Below, piece by piece: positions 34,531 through 42,939 of a DNA stretch of 64,000 bases (within the stretch, counting starts at the first letter, position 1; the number at the start of each line of letters is the position of its first letter). Under the pieces are notes generated by a model. It saw nothing but the letters and a program-made list of their open reading frames with translations. It did no database searches and was not told the origin of the DNA. A program made the position numbers and the translations under genes. This DNA is from Clostridium aciditolerans (GTDB lineage: Bacteria > Bacillota > Clostridia > Clostridiales > Clostridiaceae): assembly GCF_016316925.1 (NCBI RefSeq), contig NZ_JAEEGB010000005.1, positions 310,001 to 374,000 on the forward strand, in the 5' to 3' direction.

Positions 34531-35832
34531 TTACTTATAACACTTTTTATTAGTATCCAATATGGACATTTTGTATCCTAGATTCACTACAAAATTGTAT
34601 AACAGATTTGTTTTGGAAACTGACATTCTTCTAAAAATAGACTTTATAGAATAGAATTCTTTTCTAAACCACATATAACCATCATATAATTCTCCTGCAG
34701 TCATATTTTTAGGTTTAAATGCTACTCGTGTTTTACCATTGTAGTATGTCCATTTATTACTTATTAATCTTCCCTCGCTTTTCATTTGTTCATATATAGG
34801 AGTTCTTGGTAAGGGAGTTAATATACTTACTGTAACGCCATCTACGCCTAGTTCGTTGCAGGCATTAAGTGTCTTTTCAAATATATCTTTTTTATCTGTA
34901 TCTAAGCCGAATATTATCCCTGCTTGTATTGATATTCCATTTTTATGTAATAGATTTATTATGCTCTTGTATTTACTCACATTATTTATTCCCTTATTAA
35001 CACTTGCAAGTCCATCTTGCGAAAAGGACTCTAATCCAACAAAGAAATATATGCATCCTGATTTTTTTGCAATTTTTAAAAGTTCTTCATCTTGACATCG
35101 TTCCAATGTAACTTGTGCAGCCCATTTCTTTTTCAATTTTGCAAGTTCAGTCATTAATTTTTTAGCATACTCTATATCACCAAAGAAGTTATCATCCCAA
35201 AATACAAAGTATTTACTTTTAATGCTTTTTATATCTTCTATCACTTCATTTATAGGACGAGTTCTAAAGGAGTCGCAATATATTTGTTTTAAATTACAAT
35301 AGCTGCATTTATAAGGGCAACCTCTAGTAGCAAAAACTGCTCCTTTTGTAAAATATCTGCCTTTAACAAGGTCCCTTCTCGGTATAGGAATCCCTTTCAA
35401 AGAAGGTGCGTCTTCACAGATATACTGCTTCTTTGCACAATTGTTATAGAAATCATTAAGAAACTGAGGCCAAGTTTCTTCAGCTTCTCCAACTATAATA
35501 TAATCACAATGCTCTATGGCCTCATTTGGTAACAAAGTTACATGTGGTCCTCCCATAACTACTTTTACATTTTGTTCTCTAAATTTTTGAGAAATATTAT
35601 AACAATGTATTGCATTTGGTGTATTTACAGTTATAACAACTAAATCATACTTGCTATCATATTCTATGTCTTGATTGTACTCATCAACTAAAGTAATATT
35701 ATATTTTGATTCATCAATAAAAGCCGCTAAATATGGCATAGTAATTTGAATAAAATTATTATATTGTTTTTTTCTAAAGTTATTGATTTCTTTGTTTTCT
35801 GGTGTAATCATTAAAATGTTTTTTCTCATCAT
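34531..35832 (-). CDS. B12-binding domain radical SAM protein
   Basis: A 433-residue enzyme with an N-terminal cobalamin-binding Rossmann domain (about 1-140; VVMGGPHVTLLPNEAIEHCD, VGEAEETWP) and a radical SAM domain with CPYKCSYC binding the [4Fe-4S] cluster, followed by FWDDNFFGD, VGLESFSQDG and LTPLPRTPIYEQM. This is the class that methylates or rearranges unactivated carbons; some are lipid or natural-product enzymes, substrate here unknown. AGGAGC precedes tandem ATG codons (35832 and 35829). A small membrane protein gene lies 32 bp upstream on the same strand. Confidence 0.92.
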   Translation of the reverse strand: MMRKNILMITPENKEINNFRKKQYNNFIQITMPYLAAFIDESKYNITLVDEYNQDIEYDSKYDLVVITVNTPNAIHCYNISQKFREQNVKVVMGGPHVTLLPNEAIEHCDYIIVGEAEETWPQFLNDFYNNCAKKQYICEDAPSLKGIPIPRRDLVKGRYFTKGAVFATRGCPYKCSYCNLKQIYCDSFRTRPINEVIEDIKSIKSKYFVFWDDNFFGDIEYAKKLMTELAKLKKKWAAQVTLERCQDEELLKIAKKSGCIYFFVGLESFSQDGLASVNKGINNVSKYKSIINLLHKNGISIQAGIIFGLDTDKKDIFEKTLNACNELGVDGVTVSILTPLPRTPIYEQMKSEGRLISNKWTYYNGKTRVAFKPKNMTAGELYDGYMWFRKEFYSIKSIFRRMSVSKTNLLYNFVVNLGYKMSILDTNKKCYK

Positions 35833-35864
35833 ATAGCTCCTATTAAATCTTATTTAATCATAGG

Positions 35865-36170
35865 TTAAGGTCCAAAAATTAAAGTCCCTAAATACCAGTA
35901 TAAAAAAGGCAGTATAAATAATATGACATTACTAATTACGCCCCACTTGCCAAATGTATTACGTGATATTTTTAATGATATTACCCCCATAATAAAACCT
36001 ATTGGAGTTATAAAAGGTGTTATGAGTAAAGGCATACCTTCTAGTTTTTGGTATGGTGTTATTTTAAAAAACCAATTCAATATAAGTACAATCATAATTG
36101 AAGATATTCCTAAAGAAATACCACCAATTACATTTGCAACAACGCCTCTGAGTGAATTCTCATTTTCCAT
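35865..36170 (-). CDS. Small membrane protein of unknown function
   Basis: A 101-residue protein with three hydrophobic helices (VIGGISLGISSIMIVLIL, LLITPFITPIGFIMGVISL, VISNVILFILPFLYWYLG). GGGAGG precedes the ATG. It resembles short clostridial membrane proteins with a GFIMGVISLKISR motif after TM2, but I assign no family. Cotranscribed with the radical SAM gene by spacing. Confidence 0.75.
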   Translation of the reverse strand: MENENSLRGVVANVIGGISLGISSIMIVLILNWFFKITPYQKLEGMPLLITPFITPIGFIMGVISLKISRNTFGKWGVISNVILFILPFLYWYLGTLIFGP

Positions 36171-36220
36171 TTATGATACCTCCCTATATCGTCATAGCTT
36201 TTAACAATTTTAAGTATACT

Positions 36221-36345
36221 TTAAGCTAGTTCATATTTGTCTACTATGTACCAGTTATCACCATCTTTTTTATCGTAATTCACCTTCCCTTTAATATACT
36301 TTGGTCTTTCTTAAAATTCATTTGCCAAATCCATTTTTTACCCAT
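36221..36345 (-). pseudogene. 3' remnant of a decayed gene
   Basis: Minus-strand translation gives KKWIWQMNFK, then after a one-base frame step ERPKYIKGKVNYDKKDGDN WYIVDKYEL followed by TAA. Composition is protein-like (lipoprotein or NTF2-like C-terminus pattern), but there is no start, no ribosome site and no longer frame. Family not recognised. Confidence 0.5.
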
Positions 36346-36375
36346 AGTGTATATTTTAACATTACTTAACCTAAA

Positions 36376-36413
36376 AACAAAGCACCTCTATTCATATTAG
36401 ACAGAGGTGCTTT
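36376..36413 (-). terminator. Terminator of the hut operon
   Basis: Stem AAAGCACCTCT/AGAGGTGCTTT (36379-36389 and 36403-36413) followed on the minus strand by GTTTTTAG. It starts 13 bp after the ftcD stop. Confidence 0.9.
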
Positions 36414-36425
36414 CCCTATGCTTTA

Positions 36426-37313
36426 TCATATTAAGTTTGTTTCTATAATTTGCTTTATAGAAAAATCATGTACCTGTAAATAGTGTCTTACAACTTCTTC
36501 AATTGCCAGCAATGGAACTGGTCCAACAAGTTCTGCACTTGATATCAAAATACCATATCGTGCTGCCTCGCATCGGATTGCTTCCATAACTCTTGGAATA
36601 GGGGTTTTGCTATAGTTAATGAGATTCATTGAAACCTGAACCATATCCTTTTCTGTAATATGCAATCCAATGGCTCTAACAAATCTAAAACCCCCACTTA
36701 TATTTCTAACTGCCTTTGCAATTTGATTAGCAATTTCAAGTTCATTAGTTCTTAAATTTACATTGAAGGCTATCAGCGGAAACCTAACTCCTGTAACTAA
36801 AGCTCCACTCTTAGGTACAAATTCTTTTGGCCCTTCGTCAGGTATCCACTCTGCTTTTTTCATTTTTTCTGCCAAGCCTTCATACTCACCTTTTCTTATA
36901 TCAACTAAGCTTTTTCTATTAGGCTTAACTGCTGCATCCTCATAAAAATAAACTGGTACTCCCTTACTGCCCATATATTTCCCAAATTCTCTTGCTATTT
37001 CAACAGCCTCTGAAATTTCTATTCCTTCTACAGGAACAAAAGGCACAACATCTACAGCACCCATTCTTGGATGACTTCCCTCGTGCTTTGTCATATCAAT
37101 CAATTCAATAGCTTTATCTGCTAATCTTTTTGTAGCCTCTAAAACCTTTTCTGGTTCTCCTATATAGGTAAAAACTGATCGATTGTGATCCTTATCTGAA
37201 TTAAAGTCAATCATTTTAACATCATTATTTATTAGAAGTGCAGCCTTAACTTTTTCAACTACTTCATCATTTTTACCTTCGCTGATATTGACTTCGCTCA
37301 ATAATACTCTCAT
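36426..37313 (-). CDS. ftcD: Glutamate formimidoyltransferase
   Basis: Transfers the formimino group of N-formimino-L-glutamate to tetrahydrofolate, releasing glutamate: the fourth step of histidine fermentation. The 295-residue protein corresponds to the transferase half of mammalian FTCD. Visible: VLLSEVNISEGKN, SVFTYIGEPEKVLEA, HEGSHPRMGAVDVVPFVP (folate and substrate loop with the catalytic His) and FRFVRAIGLHI. The ATG at 37313 follows GAGAGGAG; a GTG at 37334 is in frame but overlaps that site. Last gene of the hut operon, 26 bp after the cyclodeaminase gene and followed by a terminator. Confidence 0.93.
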   Translation of the reverse strand: MRVLLSEVNISEGKNDEVVEKVKAALLINNDVKMIDFNSDKDHNRSVFTYIGEPEKVLEATKRLADKAIELIDMTKHEGSHPRMGAVDVVPFVPVEGIEISEAVEIAREFGKYMGSKGVPVYFYEDAAVKPNRKSLVDIRKGEYEGLAEKMKKAEWIPDEGPKEFVPKSGALVTGVRFPLIAFNVNLRTNELEIANQIAKAVRNISGGFRFVRAIGLHITEKDMVQVSMNLINYSKTPIPRVMEAIRCEAARYGILISSAELVGPVPLLAIEEVVRHYLQVHDFSIKQIIETNLI

Positions 37314-37339
37314 TATAAATTTATCTCCTCTCACACATG

Positions 37340-37903
37340 CTAAACTTGTCTCAATTCAACTGCTTCTTTCTTAAATCTGGCTATTATACTTTCATCCTTT
37401 ATTAGAGGAAGATTTGCCTCAATATTTAGTACACAACCTTCAATTCCAGCTTTACTTAACCCCTCTGCTGCCATTAAATCCGAAATTGCATTGGGATTAG
37501 ATTTTTCCTTTAGCATGATACAAAATTCATATATTTTTTTGCATTTAATTGCATTCTCCATAGGAACTTTGGCTGCTTCAATCCCTGCTTTTTCTATAGC
37601 CTGACTTCTTCTTTTCTTATCACTTTCTGTATCTTTAGGAAGTATATAAGCTGCCTTAATTAGCATGTATGCTTCTGCATCTAACTGAGCTCCAAGTTCT
37701 AGTTCTTTTGCAATTTTGTCTGCTTCTTTTATTATTGCGTCATACTCATCCTCTAATAGACCATATGCCTTATTTATTGATAGCCTTGCTACCATAGCCA
37801 CTAGTCCTGATGCCATAGCACCAGCCATGGCTGATGCTGAACCACCGCCAGTTGTAAAGTCCTTAGAATCAATTATTTGATTAAGAATATGAAAATTACA
37901 CAT
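37340..37903 (-). CDS. fchA: Formiminotetrahydrofolate cyclodeaminase
   Basis: Converts 5-formimino-THF to 5,10-methenyl-THF and ammonia, feeding the C1 pool. The 187-residue, all-helical protein shows TTGGGSASAMAGAMASGLVAMVA (glycine-rich folate loop), AQLDAEAYMLIKAAY with the catalytic Asp, and MAAEGLSKAGIEGC. It starts at ATG 37903 in a TAATG overlap with the hutI stop, so it is translationally coupled. In this clade transferase and cyclodeaminase are separate proteins rather than the fused mammalian enzyme. Confidence 0.9.
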   Translation of the reverse strand: MCNFHILNQIIDSKDFTTGGGSASAMAGAMASGLVAMVARLSINKAYGLLEDEYDAIIKEADKIAKELELGAQLDAEAYMLIKAAYILPKDTESDKKRRSQAIEKAGIEAAKVPMENAIKCKKIYEFCIMLKEKSNPNAISDLMAAEGLSKAGIEGCVLNIEANLPLIKDESIIARFKKEAVELRQV

Positions 37904-37904
37904 A

Positions 37905-39170
37905 TTATTTATTCCTACCTTTATCAATAACTACCTTACCCCTCTTTATAACCTTCTCAACTAAGTTACCGCCAATATGATATATTACATCTTCATGCTG
38001 ACAAGTATCCCATATCTGAATATCAGCAAGCTTACCTACTTCCAAAGATCCTCTATCTTTATTGAGTTCAAGGGTAAAGGCTCCTCCCAAAGTTGCCGCT
38101 GCTATTGCTTCTTGTACGCTCATCTTATGCTGACGGCATGCTAAAGCTATAATAAATTGCATAGATTCTATATAGCACCCTGGGCAGCAATTGGTTGCCA
38201 ACGCTATTGTTAAATTCTCTTCTATCATAGGACGTACTTCAAAGGGTTTAGGATGGTTTACGGCAAAATCTATTCCAGGCAGCAAAACTCCTGGTACACC
38301 TTTATCTACTAATTTTTTTATTACATTTCTTGGAGTGTAGTTTAAATGGTCAGCAGATACCATTTTCATCTCTGCTGCCAAATCTGATCCTCCAATATAT
38401 GAATAAGCATCAGTATGAATTTTAGACTCTAATCCATAATCTCTAGCAGCCTTAAGAATTTTTTTGCACTCTTTTGCTGTATAATGGCCATCATCACACC
38501 AAGCATCACAAAATTGTGCAAGTTTCTCCTCAGCAACATAAGGAATCATATCCTTAAGTAGTATATCAATATACTTTGTCTTTGAAATATCCTCCGGCCA
38601 CCCATGTGCCCCTAAAAAGGTTGAGATTACATCTATGTTCATGCTTTCATTTAATTTTTTATTTATCTCTAATATTTTAATCTCTGAAATGGTAGATAAC
38701 CCATATCCACTTTTGCTTTCAACGGTGGTTGTACCTGCTTGAAGCATACGATTAACTCTATCTGCTGCTGCATTATATAATACTTCTTCAGAGGATTTTC
38801 TTGTCATTTCAACAGTTGCCATGATTCCAGTTTTTATACCTAGTGCTTTAAGAACTTCAGGGGCATCCGTTAACATCTTTGCCGAATATTCCTTAGCTCT
38901 TGATCCTCCAAATATAAGATGAGTATGGGAATCTACGAAACCTGGAAGAACTACTTTTCCCTTGCCATTTATAATTTCAGCCTCACTAGAATCAACAACC
39001 GCCATAACCTCTTCTTTAGTTCCTACTGAAACAATGTTTTCTCCTGAAACTGCAACATAACCATTTTCCACAAGTCCAATTAAGTCCTTAGAATTTTTTC
39101 TACAGGTTAAAAGCTGAGTACAATCTTTTATTAACAAATCAATCTTAATTTTACTTTCTTTATCCTCCAA
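37905..39170 (-). CDS. hutI: Imidazolonepropionase
   Basis: Hydrolyses imidazolonepropionate to N-formiminoglutamate, step three of histidine degradation. A 421-residue amidohydrolase with the metal-binding GFVDSHTHLIFGG, FLGAHGWPEDI, IHTDAYSYIGG, MVSADHLNY and VLLPGIDFAVNHPKP motifs; length is standard. Start is TTG 39170, supported by AGGAGG 8 nt upstream. Lies between hutH and the cyclodeaminase gene, overlapping the latter by one base. Confidence 0.95.
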   Translation of the reverse strand: MEDKESKIKIDLLIKDCTQLLTCRKNSKDLIGLVENGYVAVSGENIVSVGTKEEVMAVVDSSEAEIINGKGKVVLPGFVDSHTHLIFGGSRAKEYSAKMLTDAPEVLKALGIKTGIMATVEMTRKSSEEVLYNAAADRVNRMLQAGTTTVESKSGYGLSTISEIKILEINKKLNESMNIDVISTFLGAHGWPEDISKTKYIDILLKDMIPYVAEEKLAQFCDAWCDDGHYTAKECKKILKAARDYGLESKIHTDAYSYIGGSDLAAEMKMVSADHLNYTPRNVIKKLVDKGVPGVLLPGIDFAVNHPKPFEVRPMIEENLTIALATNCCPGCYIESMQFIIALACRQHKMSVQEAIAAATLGGAFTLELNKDRGSLEVGKLADIQIWDTCQHEDVIYHIGGNLVEKVIKRGKVVIDKGRNK

Positions 39171-39205
39171 TATACTTTCCTCCTGGCATAATATAATTAA
39201 AAAAA

Positions 39206-40735
39206 TTATTCTATTTTGCCAACTACTTTTTCAACTTCCTTTAGTAATTCTCCAGATTTAATAATTTCTTGACTATCATCAATCTCTAAATAAAGTATTC
39301 TATCATTTTCTAAAAAATCAACTTTTTTTCTTACAACTGCATATGCTGTCGCAGTGCCCTTTCCCAGCTTATCTTTCCCCTTAAAGTCAGCGCCTTGAGC
39401 TGCACATACAAGCTCTGTGGCAAGAACTCTTTGAGTATGTTTAATTATTTGACTTGCCTTCCTAGCACCAATGGTTCCAAAGCTTACATGGTCTTCTTGA
39501 TTAGCACAGGTAGGTATAGAATCAACAGAAGCTGGATGGGCAAGTATTTTATTTTCTGATACAAGAGATGCTGCGGCATACTGTGCTACCATATAACCAT
39601 CATTTATCCCTGCAACTGGTGTTAAAAATGCAGGTAAATCATTTAATGCTGGATTTAGTAACCTCTCAATTCTTCTTTCAGAAACATCCGCAAGCTCTGC
39701 TACTGCAATTCCCAAAGTATCCATAGCTATTGCAACAGGCTGTCCATGAAAATTTCCGCCAGAAATAACTTCTTTTTCTTCTGAAAAAATCAATGGATTA
39801 TCTGTCGCTGAATTTATCTCTATTTCCACAACTGCTTTTACATACTCCATTGCTGGACGGCTTGCACCATGTATTTGTGGTATACATCTCAAAGCATAAG
39901 CATCTTGAACTCTTTTTTCTCCCTGTCTTGTAGTGAGCTTACTTTCCTTTAAAAGATTCCGTAAGTTTTTTGCAGAAAGTATCTGTCCTTTATGAGGCCT
40001 AACCTTATGAATCTTTTCATCAAAAGCATCGACAATACCTTCTAAGGCTTCAATAGATAGAGCTGCCACGATATCTGCACTTTTCAATAAAACATAGGAA
40101 TCATGCACAGCTAAGGCAGCAACTGCCGTCATAGCACAGGTTCCATTAATAAGCGCTAAGCCTTCTTTCGCTACTAAACTGATTATAGGAATTTTAGCCA
40201 TCTCCATAGCATTTTTTCCATTCATAATTGTGCCATTATATTCTGCATTACCTTCACCTATCATAACAAGTACCATGTGAGCAAGTGGACATAGATCACC
40301 GCTAGCTCCTACTGACCCCTGTTCTCTAATTAATGGATGCACTCTGCTATTTAACATATTGATTAATGTTTCAACGGTTTCAAGTCTTATTCCTGAGTGC
40401 CCCTTAGCAAGAGCATTGATTCTAAGAAGCATAATTGCTCTGGTTACCTCTATAGAAAAGTTATCCCCTGCACCAACTGCATCAGAATAAATTAAATTTT
40501 TCTGTAATTGCTCAAGTTCTTTAGGCGATATAGCTACCTCACTAAATTTACCAAAACCAGTATTAATTCCATATATTACTTGACCTTTGTCTATTAGTTT
40601 TTCAACAGTCTTCCTCGATGTAATAATATTCTCCTTAGCTTGTTCTGAGAGCTTTATCTTTACACCTTTTCTTGCAACCTTAACCACCTCTTCAATAGTA
40701 AGACTATTTCCATCTATTATCACAAAATTATTCAT
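39206..40735 (-). CDS. hutH: Histidine ammonia-lyase
   Basis: Deaminates L-histidine to urocanate. The 509-residue enzyme has the MIO cofactor triad Ala144-Ser145-Gly146 in GSVGASGDLCPLAH, the active-site Tyr loop VIYGINTGFGKFSEV, and the tail motifs GNFHGQPVAIAMD and STSANQEDH-like IPTCANQEDHVSFG. Start ATG 40735 has AGGGGG 8 nt upstream; an ATG three codons earlier abuts that site. It follows hutU after a 200-bp gap containing an inverted repeat. Confidence 0.97.
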   Translation of the reverse strand: MNNFVIIDGNSLTIEEVVKVARKGVKIKLSEQAKENIITSRKTVEKLIDKGQVIYGINTGFGKFSEVAISPKELEQLQKNLIYSDAVGAGDNFSIEVTRAIMLLRINALAKGHSGIRLETVETLINMLNSRVHPLIREQGSVGASGDLCPLAHMVLVMIGEGNAEYNGTIMNGKNAMEMAKIPIISLVAKEGLALINGTCAMTAVAALAVHDSYVLLKSADIVAALSIEALEGIVDAFDEKIHKVRPHKGQILSAKNLRNLLKESKLTTRQGEKRVQDAYALRCIPQIHGASRPAMEYVKAVVEIEINSATDNPLIFSEEKEVISGGNFHGQPVAIAMDTLGIAVAELADVSERRIERLLNPALNDLPAFLTPVAGINDGYMVAQYAAASLVSENKILAHPASVDSIPTCANQEDHVSFGTIGARKASQIIKHTQRVLATELVCAAQGADFKGKDKLGKGTATAYAVVRKKVDFLENDRILYLEIDDSQEIIKSGELLKEVEKVVGKIE

Positions 40736-40858
40736 TACACTCATCCCCCTTCATGCTGCTATATTTTTAAGTTTATTAATTAATATAGATATCAACCCTA
40801 GATGCCTGACCTATTATCGATATTCATAAGGATATCCCTTCTGTACTATCAATAATTT

Positions 40859-40901
40859 TAGTTAAGAGTTAAGGAGGAAAAAATCTCCATAACTCTTAAC
40901 T
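40859..40901. repeat. Intercistronic hairpin between hutU and hutH
   Basis: AGTTAAGAGTTAAGGAG (40859-40875) and an inverse copy, CTCCATAACTCTTAACT (40885-40901), form a long imperfect stem made of reiterated GTTAAGA units, with GAGGAAAAAATCTCC at the apex. Its composition (reiterated heptamers plus a GGAGGA...TC apex) resembles the element at 3047-3360. It may be an mRNA processing or partial termination site inside the operon. Confidence 0.55.
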
Positions 40902-40935
40902 CTTACTTCTCAACAAAGAAACTATTTTCAAGTTT

Positions 40936-42642
40936 TTAGCGTGATGCTTTTCCTTCTGGACCAAAAGTAGCTGTTGGTGTCCACCATAGCGGTATCTTTA
41001 TGCTATCCTCTGTAAGTTTTCCTTCGCCGTTAGCTACAGCCTTTGCTGTTTCATAGCCTGCTTGTGCATGTCTTACTACACCTATTCCAGAGTCAACGGT
41101 TAAGCATACATCTAGTCTGAAATCTGCTTCTTCAGTTCCATCTGCAATCATAGTTACCCCAGTATGAACAGCTTCACCCATTGAGTAGTTTGCTTGTATA
41201 GCAATCAAATCACACATGCCTGCACAATTTAGTAAGCCATTTAAATATGGCCAGTCAGATATTAAATCTCCACCATCTTTCATATTTTCCGATTCAAAGG
41301 TTGGATTTACAATTGAGCCAGAATCGAGATTGTCTCTTGAAAATGCTACTGGTCCCTTTAATTCACCCTTTTTAATTAATTCATTAACTGCTAAACCAAA
41401 TTTTCTTCTTTGCCCAAATCCCATATAACATATTCTTGCTGGCAATCCCTCTATTGGTAGGTTTTTACGAGCAAGATTTATCCATCTTTCTACTAATGGA
41501 TCTCCTTTGCATATTTCAAGCGCTAAATCATCTGTTCTCTTTAAATCCTCTGGATCTCCTGATATACAGGTCCATCTAAAAGGCCCTCTACCTTCACAGA
41601 ATAATGGTCTTATATATGCAGATACAAAGCCTGGTATTTGTAATGCTTCTTCTCTAGGCATTCCAGCATCCATACACTCTTTTCTTATACTTGTTCCATA
41701 CTCAAATACCTCTACGCCCTTCTTAGAAAATGCAATCATTGCTCTTAATTGACGTTTCATAGTTTCTCTTGCATCCTGTAAATATGCATTTCTAGCTCTA
41801 ACTCTATATTCATCTGCCTGTTCTCCAGTATACCCTGATGGTATGTAGGAGATTGGATCATGACATGGGCACATTTCACTTATAATATCTGGCATAAAAC
41901 CTTTATCATAGCCTTCCCAGTATATGTCCGCTGCGTTGCCTACTACGGCTACTGCCAATGGCTCCTTCTTAGCTGCAGCTTCTTCTGCCATTTTTCTAGC
42001 TTCATCAAAAGTATAAACAATCTTATCCATGTAGCCTTTTTCTATACGTCTTCTTATTACTCTTTCATCTGCATCTACTACAATAGCAACTCCACCGTGC
42101 ATTTTCATTGCCCAGCTCTGGTTACCACCCATTCCCCCTGCTCCTGCTGTAAGATAAATTCTGCCTGATAAGCTATTGTTAAACCTTTTTATAGCAATAG
42201 CTGATAGAGTTTCAAAGGTTCCCTGTATAACCCCCTGTGTTCCTATATATTCCCAAGGGGCTGCTGTATACTGTGCAAACATAGTAAGATTCTTGTCCTG
42301 TAAATCATAAAAAGTTGGCCAGTCTGCCTTCATAATATTTGTTGTTGCCATGACAACTCTAGGAGCTAATTTATGAGTCTTAAAAATTGCCACAGGCATA
42401 CCTGATTGAACTACTAATGTTTCATTATCTTCTAATTCCTTAAGAGACTTAACAATAGCATGATAGGACTCCCAGTTACGTGCACACTTTCCATTGCCAC
42501 CATATATAACGAGCAATTCTGGAATCTCTGCATTTTCCATATTGTTCTCAAGCATTCTAAGAATTGTTTCCTGCTTCCATCCCTTACAGCGAAGTTCTGA
42601 TCCTCTTTGAGCTTTTACTGAATAAAGTATTTCTGGTTTCAT
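40936..42642 (-). CDS. hutU: Urocanate hydratase
   Basis: NAD-dependent hydration of urocanate to imidazolonepropionate, second step of histidine degradation. The 568 residues include the N-terminal ELLVIYGGNGKCARNWESY, NAD-binding TAGAGGMGGNQ and GVAIVVDADE, and RGPFRWTCISGDPEDL, which holds the active-site Cys. Promoter-proximal gene of hutU-hutH-hutI-fchA-ftcD, the reverse of many hut operons which start with hutH. AGGGGGA precedes the ATG. A sigma-54 element lies 40-56 bp upstream. Confidence 0.96.
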   Translation of the reverse strand: MKPEILYSVKAQRGSELRCKGWKQETILRMLENNMENAEIPELLVIYGGNGKCARNWESYHAIVKSLKELEDNETLVVQSGMPVAIFKTHKLAPRVVMATTNIMKADWPTFYDLQDKNLTMFAQYTAAPWEYIGTQGVIQGTFETLSAIAIKRFNNSLSGRIYLTAGAGGMGGNQSWAMKMHGGVAIVVDADERVIRRRIEKGYMDKIVYTFDEARKMAEEAAAKKEPLAVAVVGNAADIYWEGYDKGFMPDIISEMCPCHDPISYIPSGYTGEQADEYRVRARNAYLQDARETMKRQLRAMIAFSKKGVEVFEYGTSIRKECMDAGMPREEALQIPGFVSAYIRPLFCEGRGPFRWTCISGDPEDLKRTDDLALEICKGDPLVERWINLARKNLPIEGLPARICYMGFGQRRKFGLAVNELIKKGELKGPVAFSRDNLDSGSIVNPTFESENMKDGGDLISDWPYLNGLLNCAGMCDLIAIQANYSMGEAVHTGVTMIADGTEEADFRLDVCLTVDSGIGVVRHAQAGYETAKAVANGEGKLTEDSIKIPLWWTPTATFGPEGKASR

Positions 42643-42681
42643 TAATAAATCCCCCTTTTATTCCTTATACACTGTAATATA

Positions 42682-42698
42682 AGCAACCTTCATGCCAG
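42682..42698 (-). promoter_or_regulatory. Sigma-54 (-24/-12) promoter of the hut operon
   Basis: Minus strand: TCTGGCATGAAGGTTGCTT. GG (complement of 42695-42696) and GC (complement of 42683-42684) are 10 nt apart, and both elements match TGGCA...TTGC closely. Predicted start near 42671, giving a 29-nt leader with the hutU ribosome site. A sigma-54 activator gene lies directly upstream. Confidence 0.88.
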
Positions 42699-42712
42699 AA
42701 AATATATTTCAC

Positions 42713-42743
42713 AAAAAAATAAAGCCTTTTAACTCAAAGGCTT
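42713..42743 (-). terminator. Terminator after hut activator gene
   Basis: Minus-strand stem AAGCCTTT/AAAGGCTT (42722-42729 and 42736-42743), followed by ATTTTTTT. It prevents read-through from the activator gene into hut. Confidence 0.85.
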
Positions 42744-42828
42744 CATAAGTTTAGTATTTTTGCTAAAATCCACAGAAAAGTTTATTATATAGCTAACTTT
42801 CATTAAATCCCTTGTGTAAGTGAAGCTT

Positions 42829-42861
42829 CAGTTTATTGCATAAAATTTATGCAATAAACTG
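42829..42861. promoter_or_regulatory. 33-bp perfect palindrome, probable hut UAS
   Basis: CAGTTTATTGCATAAA, one central A, then the exact inverse TTTATGCAATAAACTG: 16-bp arms. It is centred about 155 bp upstream of the -24/-12 element, without a T tract, between the activator gene and the promoter. Best explained as an activator dimer site, possibly two overlapping half sites. Confidence 0.75.
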
Positions 42862-42939
42862 CTTCACCCCAGCAAATCCAATGTACTAATTTTTATATTA
42901 TTATCTAAATTTTATGCACTTTTTAATAATCATATTTTA

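Noticed and set aside
41860-42168. 102-residue plus-strand ORF inside hutU
   Set aside because: Antisense to conserved urocanate hydratase coding sequence; composition (Cys, Tyr, His rich) is typical of a shadow frame.
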